Part shown: positions 61,304-64,000 of the stretch, piece by piece
How positions within the stretch are numbered: position 1 is the stretch's first letter
Layout: each line of letters opens with the position of its first letter
Assembly: GCA_965220775.1 (NCBI GenBank)
Contig: OZ244845.1
Span: 3,658,001 to 3,722,000 of the forward strand
Reading direction: 5' to 3'
DNA from: G963664835 sp965220775
GTDB taxonomy: Bacteria > Chloroflexota > UBA6077 > FW602-bin22 > JBCLEL01
DNA: 64,000 bases
Notes under the pieces: generated by a model
Told to the model about the DNA's origin: nothing
Databases searched by the model: none
Seen by the model: only the letters and a program-made list of their open reading frames with translations
Program-made: the position numbers and the translations under genes

Positions 61304-62107
61304 CTACACCCCTTCCACCAACAGTTGCTCCATACCGTAAAGGCCGGCAGGCTTGCCTACCAAGAACCTTGCCGCTCTCAGTGCGCCGTCGGCAAACGTC
61401 CGCCGGCTAAATGTCGTGTGGACGAACTCAATCTGCTCGTTATCACTGATGAATTGTATCCGGTGTTCGCCAACGACTCCGCCACCGCGCAAAGCGTGGA
61501 TGCCAATTTGCCCAGGTTGACGTGGCGCCACACCTTCTCGACCGTAGACGGCCCTCTCTTCATACGCCCCGCCGGTCACCTCCGCGATCACCTCGCCCAT
61601 TCGGATGGCGGTGCCGGAGGGCGCGTCTTTCTTGTTTCGATGGTGGGTCTCGACGATCTCGACGTCATACCCATCTCTCATAGCAGCGGCCGCTTGCGCC
61701 AGCAGCTTCAACAGCAGATTAACCCCGACGCTGGTGTTGGGAGCGTGGAATACGGGGATCGACTCGGCGGCAACATTCATCGCCAGCGTCTGTTCGGGCG
61801 AAAGACCCGTGGTGCCCGATACCGTCGGCGTACCGGTGCCGACGAGTGCGGTCCAAGCCGCGGTGATTGCATCAGGAGTCGAAAAATCCACAAGAACGTC
61901 GGCTGACGCGACCGCGTCTTGCAGCGAATCAGTCACCGCAATGCCGATCCGGCTGGCGCCGGCGAGTTCGCCAACATCCTGGCCTATATAAGACGAGCCC
62001 GGCCGACCTGCGACACCAACCACTTCTACGTCGCTGGAGCCGAACGCCGCAAGCATGACCTCGCGCCCCATCCGGCCGGCAGCACCCTGTATCGCGACGC
62101 GAACCAT
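61304..62107 (-). CDS. dapB: 4-hydroxy-tetrahydrodipicolinate reductase
   Basis: This 267-aa NAD(P)H-dependent enzyme reduces the product of DapA. The N-terminal Rossmann motif GAAGRMGREV is near residues 8-17. VDFSTPDAI near 73, the catalytic-loop EIVETHHRNKKDAPSGTA near 153-170 with its His pair and Lys, and the C-terminal SRRTFADGALRAARFL complete the set. The ATG at 62107 lies three bases after the dapA stop. Confidence 0.97.
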   Translation of the reverse strand: MVRVAIQGAAGRMGREVMLAAFGSSDVEVVGVAGRPGSSYIGQDVGELAGASRIGIAVTDSLQDAVASADVLVDFSTPDAITAAWTALVGTGTPTVSGTTGLSPEQTLAMNVAAESIPVFHAPNTSVGVNLLLKLLAQAAAAMRDGYDVEIVETHHRNKKDAPSGTAIRMGEVIAEVTGGAYEERAVYGREGVAPRQPGQIGIHALRGGGVVGEHRIQFISDNEQIEFVHTTFSRRTFADGALRAARFLVGKPAGLYGMEQLLVEGV

Positions 62108-62110
62108 AGC

Positions 62111-62998
62111 TCAGACCGCGATCGGTTGAATCAGAGGACAGCTGTCCAGCGCAGCTTTCAATTTGGCCAAATTGCTCTCACTCATCGAGACCAGAGGCAG
62201 ACGCAACTCATCGGAGCAGAGGCCAAGTATGCCGGCAGCCGTTTTTACTGGAATCGGATTGGTCTCGATGAACATGGCTCGACAGAGTCCGAAGATCTGG
62301 AGATGCAACTCTCTCGCGCGGGCAACATCACCGCCGTGAAAGGCTCTAACCAAGTCACTCATTGCCGCCGGCGCGATGTTGGCCACGACCGAGATGACGC
62401 CCGTCCCTCCTAGCGCGAGCAACGGCAGAGTCAGGGAATCATCGCCGGACATGACCGCGAAGTCGGCGTCGGCGTCCTGGAGTATTTCGCTCACCTGATC
62501 CATTGATCCGCCGGCCTCTTTGACGGCGACGACGTTGGGCAGTTTCGAGATTCGGAGTGTCGTTTCCGCCGACATATTGACGCTAGTCCTGCTCGGGACA
62601 TTGTAAGCAACGATGGGCAAGTCGACAGCGTCATTGATCGCTTTGTAGTGCTGGAAGAGACCTTCTGGCGTTGGTTTATTGTAATAAGGGGTGACGACCA
62701 AAGCGGCATCAGCGCCAAGCTCGGCGACCGCTCTCGTCGTTTTGATTGTCTTTTCGGTACTATTTGTCCCGGTACCCGCGACAATGGGCGCTCGGCCCCG
62801 GGCAGTCTCGATTGAGATCTGCACTACCCGGAGATGCTCTTCGTCGTTCAGGGTCACAGCCTCACCAGTAGTGCCACAGGGCACCAGTCCATTGGTCCCG
62901 TTGCGTAACTGAAACTCAACCAGATCGGCTACCTTCTGCTCATCTACCTTTCCGTCTTTGAAAGGAGTTATCATCGCTACGAACGATCCGGAATACAT
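62111..62998 (-). CDS. dapA: 4-hydroxy-tetrahydrodipicolinate synthase
   Basis: This 295-aa class I aldolase condenses pyruvate with aspartate semialdehyde, the first committed step to lysine and diaminopimelate. CGTTGEAVTLNDEEH near residues 41-55, YYNKPTPEGLFQHY with the catalytic Tyr near 133, YNVPSRTS and the Schiff-base lysine in VAVKEAGGSMD near 163 are all present. The ATG at 62998 follows AGAGGAGGT. A longer in-frame start at 63091 lies upstream of the predicted start point and is rejected. It is first in the operon, with a good promoter. Confidence 0.97.
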   Translation of the reverse strand: MYSGSFVAMITPFKDGKVDEQKVADLVEFQLRNGTNGLVPCGTTGEAVTLNDEEHLRVVQISIETARGRAPIVAGTGTNSTEKTIKTTRAVAELGADAALVVTPYYNKPTPEGLFQHYKAINDAVDLPIVAYNVPSRTSVNMSAETTLRISKLPNVVAVKEAGGSMDQVSEILQDADADFAVMSGDDSLTLPLLALGGTGVISVVANIAPAAMSDLVRAFHGGDVARARELHLQIFGLCRAMFIETNPIPVKTAAGILGLCSDELRLPLVSMSESNLAKLKAALDSCPLIQPIAV

Positions 62999-63031
62999 AT
63001 CTCTACCTCCTCTGGAAGGAAAAGGAACACT

Positions 63032-63058
63032 GGGTGCCCAACGCTGAAACGGGTGCCC
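63032..63058. promoter_or_regulatory. Direct repeat in the dapA leader
   Basis: GGGTGCCC occurs at 63032-63039 and again at 63051-63058, nineteen bases apart, about two helical turns. It is downstream of the predicted start point of dapA, so a bound protein could block elongation. No regulator is suggested. Confidence 0.3.
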
Positions 63059-63082
63059 GGCGCCTCCGGGAAAGTGGTCACA

Positions 63083-63110
63083 ATTATACATTGACTGGAT
63101 GAGGCGACAA
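63083..63110 (-). promoter_or_regulatory. Predicted sigma-70 promoter of the dapA operon
   Basis: On the minus strand TTGTCG (63110-63105) is followed after 16 bases by a perfect TATAAT (63088-63083). A start near 63076 gives a leader of about 78 bases. No lysine riboswitch fold was recognised in it. Confidence 0.6.
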
Positions 63111-63119
63111 GTAGATTGT

Positions 63120-63720
63120 CTGGTGCGGGCCCCGTGTCGGGGTACGGGGCATGCTTTCGCCGGAGTGACGAGTCGGGAGGCTATCCCGGATCGTAGTCCG
63201 GGACATGCTTTCGTTGGAATCGCTCATTCAGGCAGGCGCCGGCACACCAAGGTATGAAAATGAGACCTGGTCATTGGAGGTCTTTGGGTGTCATGGGTGC
63301 CACCCCTCCCCTCTGGATTCCGGCCTTCGCCGGAATGACGAGTTGGGGTCGGGAACCATTCATCCCGGATCGTAGTCCGGGACATGCTTTCGTATCAATC
63401 GCTCATGCCGGCTGGCGCCGGCACACCAAGGTATGAAAAGCCGGAGTTGTGGCATGGTAAAGCGAATTGGCACGGTGAAACCTGCTACGCCCCATCCCAA
63501 CCCCAGCGGGGGACAAGCCCCCGCGCTACATTGACCGTGGCAGGAGTTCCCGGTTTTTCGATTAACGTATTGCCGCGGGGTCATGGTGCGTGGTTCCCGC
63601 CTTCGCGGGAATGACGAATTGGAGGGGTTCGCCGGCGCACTCGAAAGCCGTTTGAGCGCATTTTCGTACCAATGACGAACTGGGTGGCCGGAATGACGAT
63701 TTCGGGGGCGCGAATGACGG
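63120..63720. repeat. Mosaic palindromic repeat block 4
   Basis: Contains GGCCCCGTGTCGGGGTACGG with GGGGCATGC, CCCGGATCGTAGTCCGGG (twice), GATTCCGG-CCTTCG-CCGGAAT, GCCGGCTGGCGCCGGC, CCCCAGCGGGGGACAAGCC with the short form before GCGCTACATT, and GGTTCCCGCC-TTCG-CGGGAATGACGA. A segment with the words GAAAATGAGACCTGGTC is shared with block 1 (near 1664). No gene is visible. Confidence 0.85.
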
Positions 63721-63769
63721 CATTCTTGGCGGGCCGGCCGGGTGGGATCTATGGTGGCGTCGGTGCCGG

Positions 63770-64000
63770 CTACTCGGGTAGATAGTAGAACCGTTGGTCC
63801 CTTCGCGCCAACTCGTCAAACACGCGCATGGCATCGTTGGCATCCGTGGCTTCGACCCTTTCAACCAAACAGCCGGCGGCCTTCAACTCCCCTTCCAAAG
63901 CGGCGCCAACCTGCAAATCGCCGCCAACCAGCGTTACGCGAGATGCCCGTTTTGCCTCTTCGACGTCGAAGCCAACGACCGGCTCGAATCTGTCGACGTA
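63770..64000 (-). CDS. C-terminal end of an incomplete gene, possibly cell-wall-binding
   Basis: The frame is open from the window edge to a TAG at 63772-63770, giving the last 76 residues of a protein. VTLVGGDLQVGAALEGELKA, then AGCLVERVEATDANDAMRVF and a YYLPE end are visible. The first segment resembles a cell-wall-binding type 2 repeat (LVGG then a helix then VERI-like strand). The match is by eye and weak. The N-terminal part and the domain architecture lie outside the window. Confidence 0.5.
   Translation of the reverse strand, partial: YVDRFEPVVGFDVEEAKRASRVTLVGGDLQVGAALEGELKAAGCLVERVEATDANDAMRVFDELARRDQRFYYLPE

Noticed and set aside
62999..63076. Lysine riboswitch before dapA
   Set aside because: The leader is too short and lacks the conserved core of the lysine element.
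1..64000. tRNA, rRNA or CRISPR arrays
   Set aside because: I found no cloverleaf with the usual conserved arms, no rRNA-like stretch and no regularly spaced direct repeats; the palindromic blocks differ in spacing and order.

Overview
The window reads as a stretch of bacterial chromosome of moderately high GC content. It carries a core-gene backbone: aminoacyl-tRNA synthetases, dnaG-rpoD, rpsO-pnp, dnaJ-prmA, a RelA/SpoT gene and a lysine/diaminopimelate operon. Accessory genes, three different insertion sequences and several blocks of a mosaic palindromic repeat are scattered through it. LL-diaminopimelate aminotransferase, a TAT/lipobox sugar-binding protein with a Val/Glu/Lys-rich linker, a DUF58/von Willebrand factor A operon and many TTG/GTG starts all fit Chloroflexota (Dehalococcoidia/SAR202-like). 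This placement is inference, because no rRNA or tRNA gene lies in the window.

Layout. 0-6 kb: repeat block split by an IS481-family element, an SDR oxidoreductase, a small CxxC thioredoxin-like gene, an IS630-family element and glnA. 6-10 kb: an orphan membrane half of a spermidine-synthase-like protein and two tandem sialidases. 10-19.5 kb: valS, an SDR-queD-queC operon, a methyltransferase, a SIMPL-domain protein, dcd coupled to a Cys/His-rich gene, and glyS. 19.8-27 kb: ppdK, a CPBP membrane protease, dnaG and rpoD. 27-36 kb: repeat block, a Gfo/Idh/MocA oxidoreductase, ychF, an IS1380-family element and a sugar ABC transporter whose binding protein faces its permeases. 36.5-46.9 kb: a membrane protein with a degraded second copy, rpsO-pnp, dnaJ-prmA, rsmE, mtaB, a HIT protein, a 49-aa lysine-rich protein and a FecR-like protein. 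46.9-49.2 kb: relA/spoT on the minus strand. 49.3-50.7 kb: the largest repeat block. 50.8-58.5 kb: a minus-strand operon of DUF58, VWA and membrane proteins with no MoxR ATPase visible. 58.9-63 kb: dapA-dapB-lysA-dapL. The end holds another repeat block and the 3' end of an incomplete gene.

Operon logic. Several gene pairs overlap by a few bases, which suggests translational coupling: dcd/DUF6062-like, lysA/dapL, mtaB/HIT, dnaJ/prmA and DUF58/VWA. Good sigma-70-type promoters can be read upstream of glnA, valS, the Gfo/Idh gene, rpsO, relA and dapA. Several use TATAAT or TAGAAT -10 boxes, consistent with the encoded RpoD.

The most interesting non-housekeeping features are the MoxR-less VWA operon with its frameshifted tail gene, the duplicated signal-peptide-less sialidases with their near-identical upstream block, the SDR-queD-queC operon, the orphan spermidine-synthase membrane domain, the mosaic repeat family, and the IS630 transposase whose stop codon is completed by host DNA.
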